From contig AP023240.1 in NCBI GenBank assembly GCA_016592635.1, positions 1,364,001 through 1,428,000 on the forward strand: a DNA stretch of 64,000 bases. The letters run 5' to 3'. The stretch's first letter is position 1. Each line of letters opens with the position of its first letter. The stretch is from Methyloprofundus sp. (GTDB lineage Bacteria; Pseudomonadota; Gammaproteobacteria; Methylococcales; Methylomonadaceae). Shown in pieces: positions 45,006-54,407 of the stretch. A program made the translations under genes and the position numbers. A model generated the notes under the pieces. The model was not told where the DNA came from. It did no database searches and worked only from the letters and a program-made list of their open reading frames with translations.

Positions 45006-45410
45006 TCAATTTTCGCCATGGAATAATGTATCTAAAACTACAATACAGGTTGTAATTATATTAGCAACTAATGCTCCACCAGCCAGTGAAGTTACGCCGA
45101 AAAGTATAGGCTCGTTTAGGTCAAAAGTCGCCGATAAGATTAATTCGATGAGTGCTAGCCATAATTGTAGTGATGCAACCAGTCCAGAGGCTAATGAAAG
45201 CTCCCTCCCTCTAAATACACGCCTTTCTGTATTATTACTATTACGCTTAATATTAAAATAAACGCTAGCTGTATTGATGATGCAGGTTGCTACAAGTAGA
45301 TAAGGGAAATGATGATACTCGACAGCTTTATAGGTACCTAAAAAGAAACTAATGTTAAGCGTTAATGCTAATACAATGAGAAAACTATATCCAACTTTTG
45401 ATAAATCCAT
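45006..45410 (-). CDS. Small membrane protein, DUF6394-like
   Basis: A 134-residue protein with four hydrophobic helices. The ATG at 45410 is used because AAAGG lies six bases upstream; a GTG two codons earlier overlaps that RBS. LTLNISFFLGTYKAVEYHHF and the late TSLAGGALVANIITTCIVVL resemble my memory of the DUF6394 family, which I hold with moderate confidence. It is expressed towards the antiporter gene, with a 55-bp gap, and may be in its operon. Confidence 0.6.
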   Translation of the reverse strand: MDLSKVGYSFLIVLALTLNISFFLGTYKAVEYHHFPYLLVATCIINTASVYFNIKRNSNNTERRVFRGRELSLASGLVASLQLWLALIELILSATFDLNEPILFGVTSLAGGALVANIITTCIVVLDTLFHGEN

Positions 45411-45566
45411 AAGCACCTTTTATATGACCCATTCAAATTATATAGCATTTTTCATGCCTGTTCTTAATCTTACCAGCTTAACTATTGAAAATTTATGATA
45501 AAAAAGAGATGACGAAGACTCGGTTGTAAAGGACATTGATGGTTTGTGTTCAGGACAGGGTTGGGT

Positions 45567-45603
45567 GGTTGATATCAACCAACTTAATTGGTTTATATCA
45601 ACC
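45567..45603 (+). promoter_or_regulatory. Paired palindromic enhancer sites
   Basis: GGTTGATATCAACC (45567-45580, perfect palindrome) and GGTTTATATCAACC (45590-45603, one mismatch in symmetry) are centred 23 bp apart, about two helical turns. They lie roughly 185 bp ahead of the -24/-12 element. This spacing and symmetry suit cooperative binding of an NtrC-family dimer, probably the one encoded at 48618. Confidence 0.65.
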
Positions 45604-45764
45604 AGTAACTGAGTATTTTTTATATTTAGTTCTTTTATATTCTTATCCTAAGAGTTTTTAATCGATTGTCTTAAAAGAAATGTATAAATATATACCTTTA
45701 AATATCAATAAATTATTATGATGTGAGCAGGGATGATTTTAAACACTATCAATCACTACTAAGG

Positions 45765-45780
45765 TGGCACGAATATAGCT
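45765..45780 (+). promoter_or_regulatory. Candidate sigma-54 promoter of the NhaD-kinase-regulator operon
   Basis: TGGCAC-GAATA-TAGCT matches TGGCAC-N5-TTGCW with one mismatch and correct spacing. It lies 50 bp before the ATG at 45831. Presence of an NtrC-family activator with a GAFTGA loop in the same operon supports it. Confidence 0.65.
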
Positions 45781-45830
45781 CTAGCATTTTCTATACTTAA
45801 GCCAATCTTAATATTTCAGAGAGAAATACA

Positions 45831-47177
45831 ATGATACATGAATTAACCTGGGATACATCCATGATGGTATCAGCCATCATCTTGGTCTTAACTTTTCTGG
45901 GTATCTTTACAGAAGGAGTACATGGGTTTCACCGAACTAAATTTGCCATGCTCGGCGCAGGTTTGATGATTTTTTTCGGACAGTGGTTTGGTTTTTATAA
46001 TTCTGAACTTGCTATACAGGCAGTTGACTGGAATGTAGTTTTTTTACTGGGAGCCATGATGACGATTGTAGGCATCATGATTCCGACCGGTGGTTTTCAG
46101 ACTTTGGCCTATCGTATTGCTGAATATAGTCGGGGACAGCTGTATTTATTGATGGTATTAATGGGCTCTGCAGTCACTATTATTTCCTTACTGCTGGATA
46201 ATGTGACCACCGTAGTTATCTTCGGGCCATTAATCATTCTGATCTGTCAAGCTTTAAAGGTCAGTCCTATTCCTTATCTGCTGGCCGCAGCATTACTTTC
46301 TGATACGGGGGGGGTTGCTACTTTGGTGGGCGACCCGCCTAATCTGATGATTGGTTCAGCCGCACATATCGATTTTGATACTTTTTTTCTGCATATGGGC
46401 GGGATTGTTTTTGCGGCTTGGATAACGATTCTTTTTGCATTGAAATATTTATTTCGTAAGGAATTGGCTGTTATTCCTAATACAACAGGTTTTACTAATA
46501 GACAGCAAGTGACTGACCCAAAAACCTGGCATGCCGCTTTATGGGTTCTGGGGTTTATGGTAATTCTATTTATCTTTCATCATACCTTAGGCTGGGAGGC
46601 CTGGATGGTCTCTGCAACTGGGTTGACTGTATTACTTTTTATTGTACGACCTGATGATTTAGATGAATCGTTTGGTACTTTAGAAATGACCTTGCTTATT
46701 TTTTTCGTTTCTTTATTTATTCTGGTCGGTGGTGTAGAAAATAGTCATTTTCTTGAATATATCGGTTCATTTATACAGCCCTTTGTTGAATCTGATTTGT
46801 TAGTGGCGAGTCTTGTATTGATGTGGGTCGCAGCTGTATTGTCGGCTCTCATTGATAATATTCCCTTTACAGCAGCGATGGTGCCGATAATATTAGGCTT
46901 TGAAGCGCAAGGTATTAATGTTACTCCTCTCTGGTGGAGTCTCGCTATCGGTGTCGGAATGGGTGGCAATGGAAGTCACCTAGGTTCTACAGCCAACGTG
47001 TTCATTGTGACTATATCGGAAAGACTTGCAAAAGAGTCAGGTGATCCTAGTTTAGCTATTACCCCGGGGCTGTGGATAAAAAAAGGAACGCCAGCCATGG
47101 TTTTGACTTTGTTGGTCTCATCAGTACTTTTCTGGTTATTTTTTGATTTCTTTGCCGTACCTATTCACCCTCATTAA
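45831..47177 (+). CDS. NhaD/ArsB-type ion permease
   Basis: A 448-residue inner-membrane protein of the ion transporter superfamily. It has about 12 helices, with LLDNVTTVVIFGPLIILICQ near residue 124 and its inverted-repeat partner LIDNIPFTAAMVPIILGFEA near residue 340, each with the helix-breaking DN(V/I) motif. Other landmarks are DTGGVATLVGDPPNLMIGSA and GGNGSHLGSTANVFIVTI. It may exchange Na+/H+ (NhaD) or export an oxyanion (ArsB-like); the two are hard to separate by eye, and the neighbouring CPA1 exchanger slightly favours a cation. It is the first gene of an operon with a kinase and an NtrC-family regulator. Confidence 0.82.
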   Translation: MIHELTWDTSMMVSAIILVLTFLGIFTEGVHGFHRTKFAMLGAGLMIFFGQWFGFYNSELAIQAVDWNVVFLLGAMMTIVGIMIPTGGFQTLAYRIAEYSRGQLYLLMVLMGSAVTIISLLLDNVTTVVIFGPLIILICQALKVSPIPYLLAAALLSDTGGVATLVGDPPNLMIGSAAHIDFDTFFLHMGGIVFAAWITILFALKYLFRKELAVIPNTTGFTNRQQVTDPKTWHAALWVLGFMVILFIFHHTLGWEAWMVSATGLTVLLFIVRPDDLDESFGTLEMTLLIFFVSLFILVGGVENSHFLEYIGSFIQPFVESDLLVASLVLMWVAAVLSALIDNIPFTAAMVPIILGFEAQGINVTPLWWSLAIGVGMGGNGSHLGSTANVFIVTISERLAKESGDPSLAITPGLWIKKGTPAMVLTLLVSSVLFWLFFDFFAVPIHPH

Positions 47178-47181
47178 ACCC

Positions 47182-48621
47182 ATGCATAAGTTAATCTATC
47201 GTCCTTTTGTCATTATCGGTCTTATACTAGGCATATTAATTATTGCTGAACTGGGAGCCTTGAGCAGTATGACCTGGAGAAATCAGCAACGTATTGACAC
47301 TATTAAACAAGATATAAAACAAGGAAATCAGCTACAGCAATTGGTGTTCGAGTTGCTGAAGCACCAATGGGAAGAATCAGTATCTACTTCTCTTGTGATA
47401 GGACAAGCAAAACGACATCAGGCTGATGTACACAATAAATTTATCGACTTCATTGAAAATCAAGACCCTGCAATAAAAAACACGCGTGAATTATTAAAAG
47501 TTTTACAAAAATTACTGATAAGTGTTGAACAAGGGAATCAACAAGATCAGATTAAAATACTGCAATTATCTCGTAAAGTGCTTTTGCAACAAATGCAGGA
47601 AGAAGAAAAATTATTAGGCGAGGTGTACCTTGATAGTCAATTGGAATTGAAGCTTGCTATTTTAATTCCCTCTGGTGTTTTTTTAATTCTTTTAATTTTG
47701 GGTTTTTTATTTTTGAATCGTCATATTATGGTGCCCGTCAATGCGCTGGATAAATTATTATCCAATTTAATTGAGGGAGAAAAACAACCGATCAAAGATA
47801 TCAATGTCGATTCAATGATACAACCGCTATTTAATAACTATAATCGCTTAGTCACACGCTTATCCGAACTGGAACAAGAGCATCAATTACATACTCAGCT
47901 ACTGGAAAAGGAAGTTCGCAATGCAACCCATACCTTACTTGAGCAAAGTAATAGTTTGGCACGGGCAGACCGTCTGGCAGCTGTCGGTGAATTGGCCGCC
48001 AGTGCAGCGCATGAATTACGCAACCCGCTAGCAGGTATTCAGGTCGCATTGGAAAACATGCTTCTGGATTGTGATGATGAAGATATGAGTGAACGTCTAC
48101 AACTGGTTAATTCGGAAATAAATCGTTTAACTGGGAGGCTCAATGACTTATTGTCCTTTGCTAAACAAACGCCCGAAAAGGCAAAGGCTATTAATTTATA
48201 TGGGTTAATTGATGAACTCATGACCTTGTTAAAATATCAAGTAAAAGAAAATATATCACTGCAATATCAGCTTGAAGAAAACATAACTGTTTTTTTACCA
48301 GAAAGTGAACTACGTCAAGCATTGCTGAATCTATTACTGAATGCGATACAATCGATTGGCACAGAGGAGGGGCGCGTTAATCTGAAAGTAGAGCATCAGG
48401 ACAGTAAGCTAATTATTGATATTAGTGATACGGGTGCTGCTTTTCCTGATTCATTACTGGAACAAGGTATCAGACCTTTTGTCAGTTATAAAGAAAAAGG
48501 CACTGGCTTGGGTTTACCCATGGTGCAGCGATTTGCCAAATCTTTTGGTGGCGCGCTGGAATTAAAAAATGATAGCCAGGGTTATGCTTGTGCAACACTG
48601 ATATTTCCGGATAGCCAATGA
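47182..48621 (+). CDS. Membrane sensor histidine kinase
   Basis: A 479-residue kinase. TM1 is at about residues 8-27, a periplasmic helical sensor at 28-165, TM2 at 167-190 (LAILIPSGVFLILLILGFLF), then a HAMP-like linker, a coiled coil, HisKA with the phosphorylated H277 in SAAHELRNPLAGIQ, and HATPase with NLLLNAIQSIGTEEGR and a GTGLGLPMVQRFA G2 box. The ATG at 47182 starts five bases after the permease stop; the longer frame overlaps that gene. It signals to the response regulator with which it overlaps by four bases. The ligand is unknown, perhaps ions or pH given the operon. Confidence 0.88.
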   Translation: MHKLIYRPFVIIGLILGILIIAELGALSSMTWRNQQRIDTIKQDIKQGNQLQQLVFELLKHQWEESVSTSLVIGQAKRHQADVHNKFIDFIENQDPAIKNTRELLKVLQKLLISVEQGNQQDQIKILQLSRKVLLQQMQEEEKLLGEVYLDSQLELKLAILIPSGVFLILLILGFLFLNRHIMVPVNALDKLLSNLIEGEKQPIKDINVDSMIQPLFNNYNRLVTRLSELEQEHQLHTQLLEKEVRNATHTLLEQSNSLARADRLAAVGELAASAAHELRNPLAGIQVALENMLLDCDDEDMSERLQLVNSEINRLTGRLNDLLSFAKQTPEKAKAINLYGLIDELMTLLKYQVKENISLQYQLEENITVFLPESELRQALLNLLLNAIQSIGTEEGRVNLKVEHQDSKLIIDISDTGAAFPDSLLEQGIRPFVSYKEKGTGLGLPMVQRFAKSFGGALELKNDSQGYACATLIFPDSQ

Positions 48622-49988
48622 GAGATAGTCTATTAATCATCGAAGATGAAGCTTTGCTGGGAAATGAACTGGCTCGATTCTTTCGTAAACTCAATTGGGA
48701 AACAACGCTGGTTTGTTCATTAACCGAAGCGAGAAGCTATTTAACAGACCAAGGCATTATTCCTCTTGTTGTGTTGTCTGATATGAATTTGCCGGATGGT
48801 AATGCACTTGATTTTATGGAGCAACTTAAAGACACGGCTAATAGTGCGGAATGGTTGTTTTTAACGGGTTATGGCTCGGTTGCTGATTCAGTTAGGGCGG
48901 TGCGTTTAGGTGCTTATGATTTTATAGAAAAACCTTGTGAACTGAAACGCCTGCATTTGCTGGTTGAAGGTGCTGCGCGAAGTGCCAGAGCACAACGCCG
49001 GCTGAGTGATCAGACTCAGGAACAAAATAACAAATATTCTATTCGAATGCTGGTCGGTAAAAGCCAGGCTATTAATCAGTTGCGTGAAATGGTTAAGCAA
49101 GTTGCTCAAGTTCCTTTTACCAGCATGATTATTACCGGTGAAACAGGCACTGGCAAAGGCTTAATTACAAACATATTGCACTATTCTGGAACACGAGCCA
49201 AAGGCCCTTTAATTGAAATTAATTGTGCTGCACTGCCCCGAGAGTTATTAGAATCTGAATTATTTGGTTATGAAGCGGGCGCATTTACGGGGGCAAAAAA
49301 GCGTCATCGTGGTTTATTTGAACAGGCTCATACGGGTACTTTATTTCTGGATGAAATAGGTGAAATGGATTTAGAGTTACAGGGAAAATTACTTAAAGCC
49401 GTTGAGGACTTACGCATTCGTCGCGTAGGTGGAGAGCATGAAATTGACGTGGATGTGCAAATTATTGCTGCAACGAACAAGGATCTACAGCATGAAGTGA
49501 GTTTAGATAAATTCAGGCAGGATCTGTATCATCGTTTGAATGTGATCAACATACATATACCTCCGTTAAGAGAGCGTCTGGATGATTTGCGAGAGTTGGT
49601 ACTGATTTTTATCGCAGAAAATAATGCTAAGTCCAGTAAGAATATCAGGGTGATTCCTGATAGTGTTACAAAAAAACTGGAAAGTTACCACTGGCCAGGC
49701 AATATTCGTGAGTTGCGCAACATCATTGAGCGTTGTGTATTACTTGCGATAGGGGACGTCTTCCCTGAACAGTGGTTACAGTTACCTAATTATTCAAGCG
49801 AGCCCGCTGTTGCAATAGAAAATGGTGTGTTTTTACCCCTTGATGGCTCATTAACACTGCCAGATATGGAAAAATATATTATCCAGGAAGTTCTAGATCG
49901 AACCGATAATAATGTCACTGCCGCCGCTAGAATGTTAGGGACAACAAGGGAAACACTCCGGTATCGCGTACAAAAATATCACTTGTAG
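48618..49988 (+). CDS. NtrC-family sigma-54-dependent response regulator
   Basis: A 456-residue activator. The receiver domain has acidic E9/D10 and the phospho-acceptor D55 in VVLSDMNLPDG, with a lysine in FIEKPCELK. The AAA+ domain has Walker A TGETGTGKG, the sigma-54-contacting GAFTGAKKRH and Walker B GTLFLDEIGEMD. A Fis-type helix-turn-helix ends the protein (NNVTAAARMLGTTRETLRYR). Its start overlaps the kinase stop (ATGA). Promoter elements ahead of the permease gene fit this class of activator, which suggests autoregulation of the operon. Confidence 0.93.
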   Translation: MRDSLLIIEDEALLGNELARFFRKLNWETTLVCSLTEARSYLTDQGIIPLVVLSDMNLPDGNALDFMEQLKDTANSAEWLFLTGYGSVADSVRAVRLGAYDFIEKPCELKRLHLLVEGAARSARAQRRLSDQTQEQNNKYSIRMLVGKSQAINQLREMVKQVAQVPFTSMIITGETGTGKGLITNILHYSGTRAKGPLIEINCAALPRELLESELFGYEAGAFTGAKKRHRGLFEQAHTGTLFLDEIGEMDLELQGKLLKAVEDLRIRRVGGEHEIDVDVQIIAATNKDLQHEVSLDKFRQDLYHRLNVINIHIPPLRERLDDLRELVLIFIAENNAKSSKNIRVIPDSVTKKLESYHWPGNIRELRNIIERCVLLAIGDVFPEQWLQLPNYSSEPAVAIENGVFLPLDGSLTLPDMEKYIIQEVLDRTDNNVTAAARMLGTTRETLRYRVQKYHL

Positions 49989-50073
49989 AGTAACACTTGA
50001 TGAGTTGAAACTGATTTTTAAAGACAGCTTTTCCTCACGGACATTAAACAATGAAATTAATCCAGAATATATT

Positions 50074-51426
50074 ATGTTAACGACTCAAGGTAACTATAAA
50101 AATAATAGTACAAATGGCGTAGCAAAAGGCGCAGAACTACCATCGCAAGTTGCTAAAAAATTAAACCAGCAATATGAAACAGATGTCGGTGTTTTTTTTG
50201 CTGAAATAGCGAAACTCCCTTTAGAAACCTTGTGCAAAATACTCTTTGAATTGCCAAGCCATATTTTTGAAGAAACATTTTCACGTATTCCTCATAAAAA
50301 AATGGCGAGCGCTTTAGCTTATCTAACAAGTGATGACCTGACCGATTTTTTACAACGTGTCAAGCATTATGATCAGAATTATGCAAAAAGTACCTATTAT
50401 TTACTCGCACCCGATGAACAGGCAGAGGTCTCACAACTTTCTCAATTTCCGCTAGATCAGGCGGGTGCGTTTATGCAAACGGAAATGTTATCAGCCGAAT
50501 TAACTGAGACCCTGGCAGAGGTAAAACAAAAAGTCCGCAAATTTAGAAAGGAAGAACCGGATAGCCCCATTTTTAAATTATTTGTATTCGATGCAAATAA
50601 ACACCTTGTAGCGACACTACATTTTACTGACCTGTTACTGTTTGATGATCATGATACCATGCAGGTAGTTATTGAACAGGCTACAATCCATCACCATAAA
50701 CCGCTGAGTGTTCATACCACAACCCCGATTGAAAAAGTCATACAATTATTTGAAGAATATGAGCTCAGTGTCATTGCCGTTATTAATGATAACAGACAAC
50801 TACAGGGTCGCATTGTGTTTGACGATATTTATGATTTAATTCGTATGCAAGAGCAAAGTCAGGCACTGAAGATGGCGGGTGCTGATAAAGAGGCTGAAGA
50901 AGAAAGCTTAGAGTCTGCGCGCAAAGCAAGATTACACTGGTTATTTATCAACATGGTTGCACTCTTCTTTGCGGCCTTGATTGTAAATTTATATAAAGAT
51001 ACGATTGAGCAGATTGTGGCGCTTGCTGTCCTCATGCCGGTCGTTGCTGCACTGGGTGGTAATGTGGGTAATCAGGCTGTTACCGTTACGGTAAGAAAAA
51101 TTGCTTTAGGCCAGATTGATTGGCAAAATGCATTCCCGGTTATTAAACGGGAAGTTATGATGAGTGGTATTAATGGCATGATCATGGGGGGAGTCGTATC
51201 TGTTATTACCTTTATATGGTTTCATCAAGCGTTATTGGGCTTGGTGATTGCTATGGCCATTATCATAAATTTAGCGATAGCAGGTTTTATAGGCTCAATG
51301 ATACCGCTACTCATTAAAAAGTTTGGTGGTGATCCTGCGATTGCATCACCGTTATTACTAACGACAGCAACAGATGCAATAGGATTTTTTGTATTTTTAG
51401 GTTTGGCTGAATTGATCTTGATTTAA
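50074..51426 (+). CDS. mgtE: MgtE-family magnesium transporter
   Basis: About 450 residues. A cytoplasmic N-domain of helical repeats is followed by paired CBS domains (from about residue 120, with QVVIEQATIHHHKPLSVHTT and a second starting IEKVIQLFEEYELSVIAVIN), then five membrane helices with ALGGNVGNQAVTVTVRKIAL, the Mg2+ pore signature. The CBS domains normally gate on cytosolic Mg2+. The ATG at 50074 gives the usual family length, but its RBS is poor; a TTG at 50005 would add 23 residues. It follows the NtrC-family gene by about 85 bp and could be in the same operon. Confidence 0.9.
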   Translation: MLTTQGNYKNNSTNGVAKGAELPSQVAKKLNQQYETDVGVFFAEIAKLPLETLCKILFELPSHIFEETFSRIPHKKMASALAYLTSDDLTDFLQRVKHYDQNYAKSTYYLLAPDEQAEVSQLSQFPLDQAGAFMQTEMLSAELTETLAEVKQKVRKFRKEEPDSPIFKLFVFDANKHLVATLHFTDLLLFDDHDTMQVVIEQATIHHHKPLSVHTTTPIEKVIQLFEEYELSVIAVINDNRQLQGRIVFDDIYDLIRMQEQSQALKMAGADKEAEEESLESARKARLHWLFINMVALFFAALIVNLYKDTIEQIVALAVLMPVVAALGGNVGNQAVTVTVRKIALGQIDWQNAFPVIKREVMMSGINGMIMGGVVSVITFIWFHQALLGLVIAMAIIINLAIAGFIGSMIPLLIKKFGGDPAIASPLLLTTATDAIGFFVFLGLAELILI

Positions 51427-51554
51427 AAGCTTACTTTCGATTTCTTGAGCTAACTCCCCTGTAAAATGTGGACTATTTTGCTATCGAAATTATGCAAAAA
51501 CCCTTTTATGTTTCCTTCTTTCAATTCATTTCATTTAGTGCATCACTAAATAGT

Positions 51555-51905
51555 GTAATACCTTCCAATCGTGTACCATCATTAAACTGTAACGACAACC
51601 CAATGGCAGGCTCAGGTGAGGAATTCTCATCAATCTGAACACGTGAAAATCCTGAGTGGTCAGTGGGCTTTACTGTCGGTTTACATTTCCAGTAGCTGAA
51701 CTTTTGAGGGCATAAATCGTGTTGCCGACAATAAGCCGCTTGGGATTGCCCTAATGTTTGCCAGTGCTCTATGTGAGTAGACCAGAATGTTTCAGCCCGT
51801 ACTTTTTCTAATGCCGCTATTTAAAACCCTCATGGTATTTAACGATGAGAATAGTGTTACATTAATGTGAGTGGCTGGGAATTACGCTGAGAATTGAGCG
51901 CTTAC
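51555..51905 (-). mobile_element. Degraded IS66 end with tnpA remnant
   Basis: Nearly the same sequence as the right end of the intact IS66 (29110-29466), including the inverted repeat ATTGAGCGCTTAC at 51893-51905 and the tnpA coding region, but with scattered substitutions and no start. The left part of the element is lost. It has cut an ISL3-type transposase remnant at 51906. The preceding 51427-51554 stretch has no recognised feature. Confidence 0.85.
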
Positions 51906-52252
51906 GTAATGTAGTCATGACCTTTGGTAATAGAGGTTTCATCTATTCCTACGGTACTTATATCACTGTAACCCTCATCTATCTTAGCTAGCTCAATGTA
52001 GGTATCCAGTGCACGCTATATCTTATGATCGGAGACGCCCGTTAAGTCACTCACATTGTGAACTGGCATTGCTTTGCATAATTGAATTAATAGCGCTTCA
52101 AACAGCAGGGTAAATCCTGAAACCTTGCCTTCCCATGGTGTGGGTATGAGCCGAACCTTTCCATCATCACGTTTAATTCTGGGCACCCGCGCATGTAAAT
52201 GGCCAATACCATTCGGCATAAAATTTGCGATATCCAGCTTATTGATTATCAT
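51906..52252 (-). pseudogene. ISL3-family transposase remnant
   Basis: The minus strand from 52252 reads INKLDIANFMPNGIGHLHAR, then PTPWEGKVSGFTLLFEALLI and VHNVSDLTGVSDHKI followed by an in-frame TAG (a change from the usual TGG), then RALDTYIELAKIDEGYSDIS and GIDETSITKGHDYIT. This is the zinc-binding/HTH to first DDE aspartate part of ISL3 transposases. It is cut by the IS66 end at 51905 and has lost the rest. Confidence 0.7.
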
Positions 52253-52294
52253 ACTCTAATTTAATTTCAAGATACTTCAAACTATGATATTTGA

Positions 52295-52465
52295 AAGCAT
52301 TACTGTGAAGGTAATGGTATTTATCGGGTCATGTATGTGGCCAAATTTGTTGATAAAATTTACGTACTCCATGCATTTCAAAAGAAAACCCAGAAAACAA
52401 GCTCTAAGGATATTCAAATTACTAAAGCTCGTTATAGTGCAATCGTTAATCAGGAAAAGCCATGA
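52295..52465 (+). pseudogene. HigB/Gp49-type toxin, C-terminal remnant
   Basis: The frame GNGIYRVMYVAKFVDKIYVL followed by HAFQKKTQKTSSKDIQITKA is the C-terminal half of a Gp49-like (RelE-superfamily, HigB-2-like) mRNA-cleaving toxin. It ends in ATGA overlapping the antitoxin start. The N-terminal half is missing, with an in-frame stop just upstream and the ISL3 remnant beyond. The toxin is therefore inactive. Confidence 0.8.
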
Positions 52466-52764
52466 CTAATAGCATTGATACCACCATTACGCACATTACC
52501 ACGGAAACAGGCAATGTTTTCCAAGATTTAGGCTTTGATTCGCAAGAGGCCACCAAGCTAAAGATTAAAGCCCAACTAATGTGCCAAATTAGCGAATGGA
52601 TAAAGGAGAAGCACCTTAAGCAGGAAGAGGCATCTAATTTATTGCAAGTAACTCGCCCACGCGTATCTGATATTATGTGTGGCAAGACAGGTAAATTTAC
52701 TATTGATGCTTTAATTGACATGCTTGAAAGGGTGGGTAAGCATGTTACTGTTCAGGTAAGCTAA
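52462..52764 (+). CDS. XRE-family antitoxin, HigA-like, now without toxin
   Basis: A 100-residue helix-turn-helix antitoxin. The HTH is at about residues 49-72 (HLKQEEASNLLQVTRPRVSD) within the HigA-2-like fold, followed by a helix with FTIDALIDMLERVG. Its ATG overlaps the toxin stop. As an autorepressor without an active toxin, it may persist by chance or repress elsewhere. Confidence 0.85.
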   Translation: MTNSIDTTITHITTETGNVFQDLGFDSQEATKLKIKAQLMCQISEWIKEKHLKQEEASNLLQVTRPRVSDIMCGKTGKFTIDALIDMLERVGKHVTVQVS

Positions 52765-53018
52765 GTTTGGATGTATGAATTATTATTGAGGTTTTCTTGG
52801 TCTTACTAAATGGCGTGATAATTTAACTTTTACGGAGTTAATTTTATGATGTGAATTTTAGAGCAGGAAAAATTTTTGACGGTATATTGGTGATTTTTAA
52901 CTAAGGCAGGTATTTAAATATTGAGTGAGAGTTTCTGTATTCGTTTATCTTGTTCAGCGTAATTTGAATTTAGAATTTAAAGTTGGCTGAAAATGGAAGT
53001 AGATGATTTTTGATTTAG

Positions 53019-54236
53019 TTAAAATAATTCAATATCATCATCCATATCACTACTTTGTTCCGCTAATTCAGTTGCTAAACTGGCATTAAAGGCTTCGAAG
53101 AGCTGCTCTTGTTTGCCTGCTACTGTGTTGAGGTTTGTTAAAATATAGGTCAGTGCTTGGCGGATTTCTTGGCCGGCATCCATTTCTATCCTGGCTTCTT
53201 CTATCGCTGTATCAATACGATGTAGTAAATACTCTTCTTGGTTCTCTTCTAAACCCATACGTAAAAAATCGTAGTTCAAGTCTTGTACCAGCTTGTGCAT
53301 GGTTGCTGTACTTTCTTTGCGATTGTTTACAATAGTTTTCCCTAAAAAATACAAGCTATTACGGATCATTTTAAATGAATCTAATAGATTAGTACTTTGT
53401 TTGGTAAGTGCTTCCTGAGTACCAAGGGTATGAATCTTAGAATTTACTGCCGAGAGTAAAATTGGGAGAAGGTCTTTGACTCTGCCATAGCGATCCATGT
53501 CGTCTAGTGGCATATTTCTTACTAATAAACTGGTGCGTGGGTAATTGACGATGGTACGACTACCAAAGTCTAAGAAGCGTGCTTCTTTATCACACATTTC
53601 TACTAGTTCTTTTTCTAGTGGGCTGGTAGCACTCGCAGATGAGAACCAGAAACATTGTTCATGTTCAATGGTCATGATGCAGCAATCTAGAGATAAATGA
53701 CTTAAAACTTCTAGGATACCATCAGCCAACTCATGAATGCTTTGGTAAGCCAGGCTTTTTTCCATGAAACGCATTGCCATGCCTAGCTCACTAGAACCAG
53801 TCATGGCAATGATTGCGCTTTTTTGAGCTAGTTCATATTGCGCACGTAGTTCTTTTTTTTCCTCTTGAAAGGCTAGGAGTACTTTGATTCTAGCCAACAG
53901 ATATTCTTTTTCAAAAGGTTTGACTAAATAATCATCACCACCTACTTCATAGCCTTGCATGCGCTCGCGTAGTGAACTATGTGATGATAAAAAAACAATG
54001 GGTACTTTTTGGGTGGCTTTAATATTGCGCAGGCGGTCACAGGCTTCATAGCCATTGATACCAGGCATTTCTACATCTAAGAGGATAATATCAGGTACAA
54101 CTCGTGTGGCTTCTGTAATACCTGCTTCACCATCGCTTGCAAGTCGAACTGACATATTTTCTGAGGTCAGTGATTTACTAATTACTTTTTGGATAAATTT
54201 ATCATCATCAATTGCAAGAACGTCTATTTGAGTCAT
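53019..54236 (-). CDS. Response regulator with unassigned C-terminal output region
   Basis: A 405-residue cytoplasmic protein. Residues 1-120 are a receiver domain with paired acids in LAIDDDKF, the phospho-acceptor Asp in IILLDVEMPGINGYE, and lysine in GDDYLVKPFEKEY. A coiled-coil linker (FQEEKKELRAQYELAQK) then leads to a C-terminal region of about 270 residues in which I see no HTH, GGDEF or kinase domain. The later part is helical with alternating polar residues (NNRKESTATMHKLVQDLNYD). It may control a partner by protein contact. No cognate kinase is adjacent. Confidence 0.75.
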   Translation of the reverse strand: MTQIDVLAIDDDKFIQKVISKSLTSENMSVRLASDGEAGITEATRVVPDIILLDVEMPGINGYEACDRLRNIKATQKVPIVFLSSHSSLRERMQGYEVGGDDYLVKPFEKEYLLARIKVLLAFQEEKKELRAQYELAQKSAIIAMTGSSELGMAMRFMEKSLAYQSIHELADGILEVLSHLSLDCCIMTIEHEQCFWFSSASATSPLEKELVEMCDKEARFLDFGSRTIVNYPRTSLLVRNMPLDDMDRYGRVKDLLPILLSAVNSKIHTLGTQEALTKQSTNLLDSFKMIRNSLYFLGKTIVNNRKESTATMHKLVQDLNYDFLRMGLEENQEEYLLHRIDTAIEEARIEMDAGQEIRQALTYILTNLNTVAGKQEQLFEAFNASLATELAEQSSDMDDDIELF

Positions 54237-54407
54237 AAATCTAAGTATTTATCCAAGTAATTTGAGATATCACAAAATGATGGTATTGAGTTTCTTATAT
54301 TCAAAAAAGGTCTAGGTGAGCATACTCAAACCTATAAATCTTGTACGATAGTTATCTAGCTGATTTTATCCGAGTCTCTATTAAAGCCAGCGTGTTAAGC
54401 AAATAGA

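Larger units (their letters stand above)
45417..45830. other. Regulatory intergenic region of the NhaD-type operon
   Basis: A 414-bp gap between divergent genes with no coding sequence. It contains paired palindromes (45567-45603) and a -24/-12-type promoter (45765-45780); the rest is AT-rich, as expected for DNA bent between enhancer and promoter. Confidence 0.6.
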
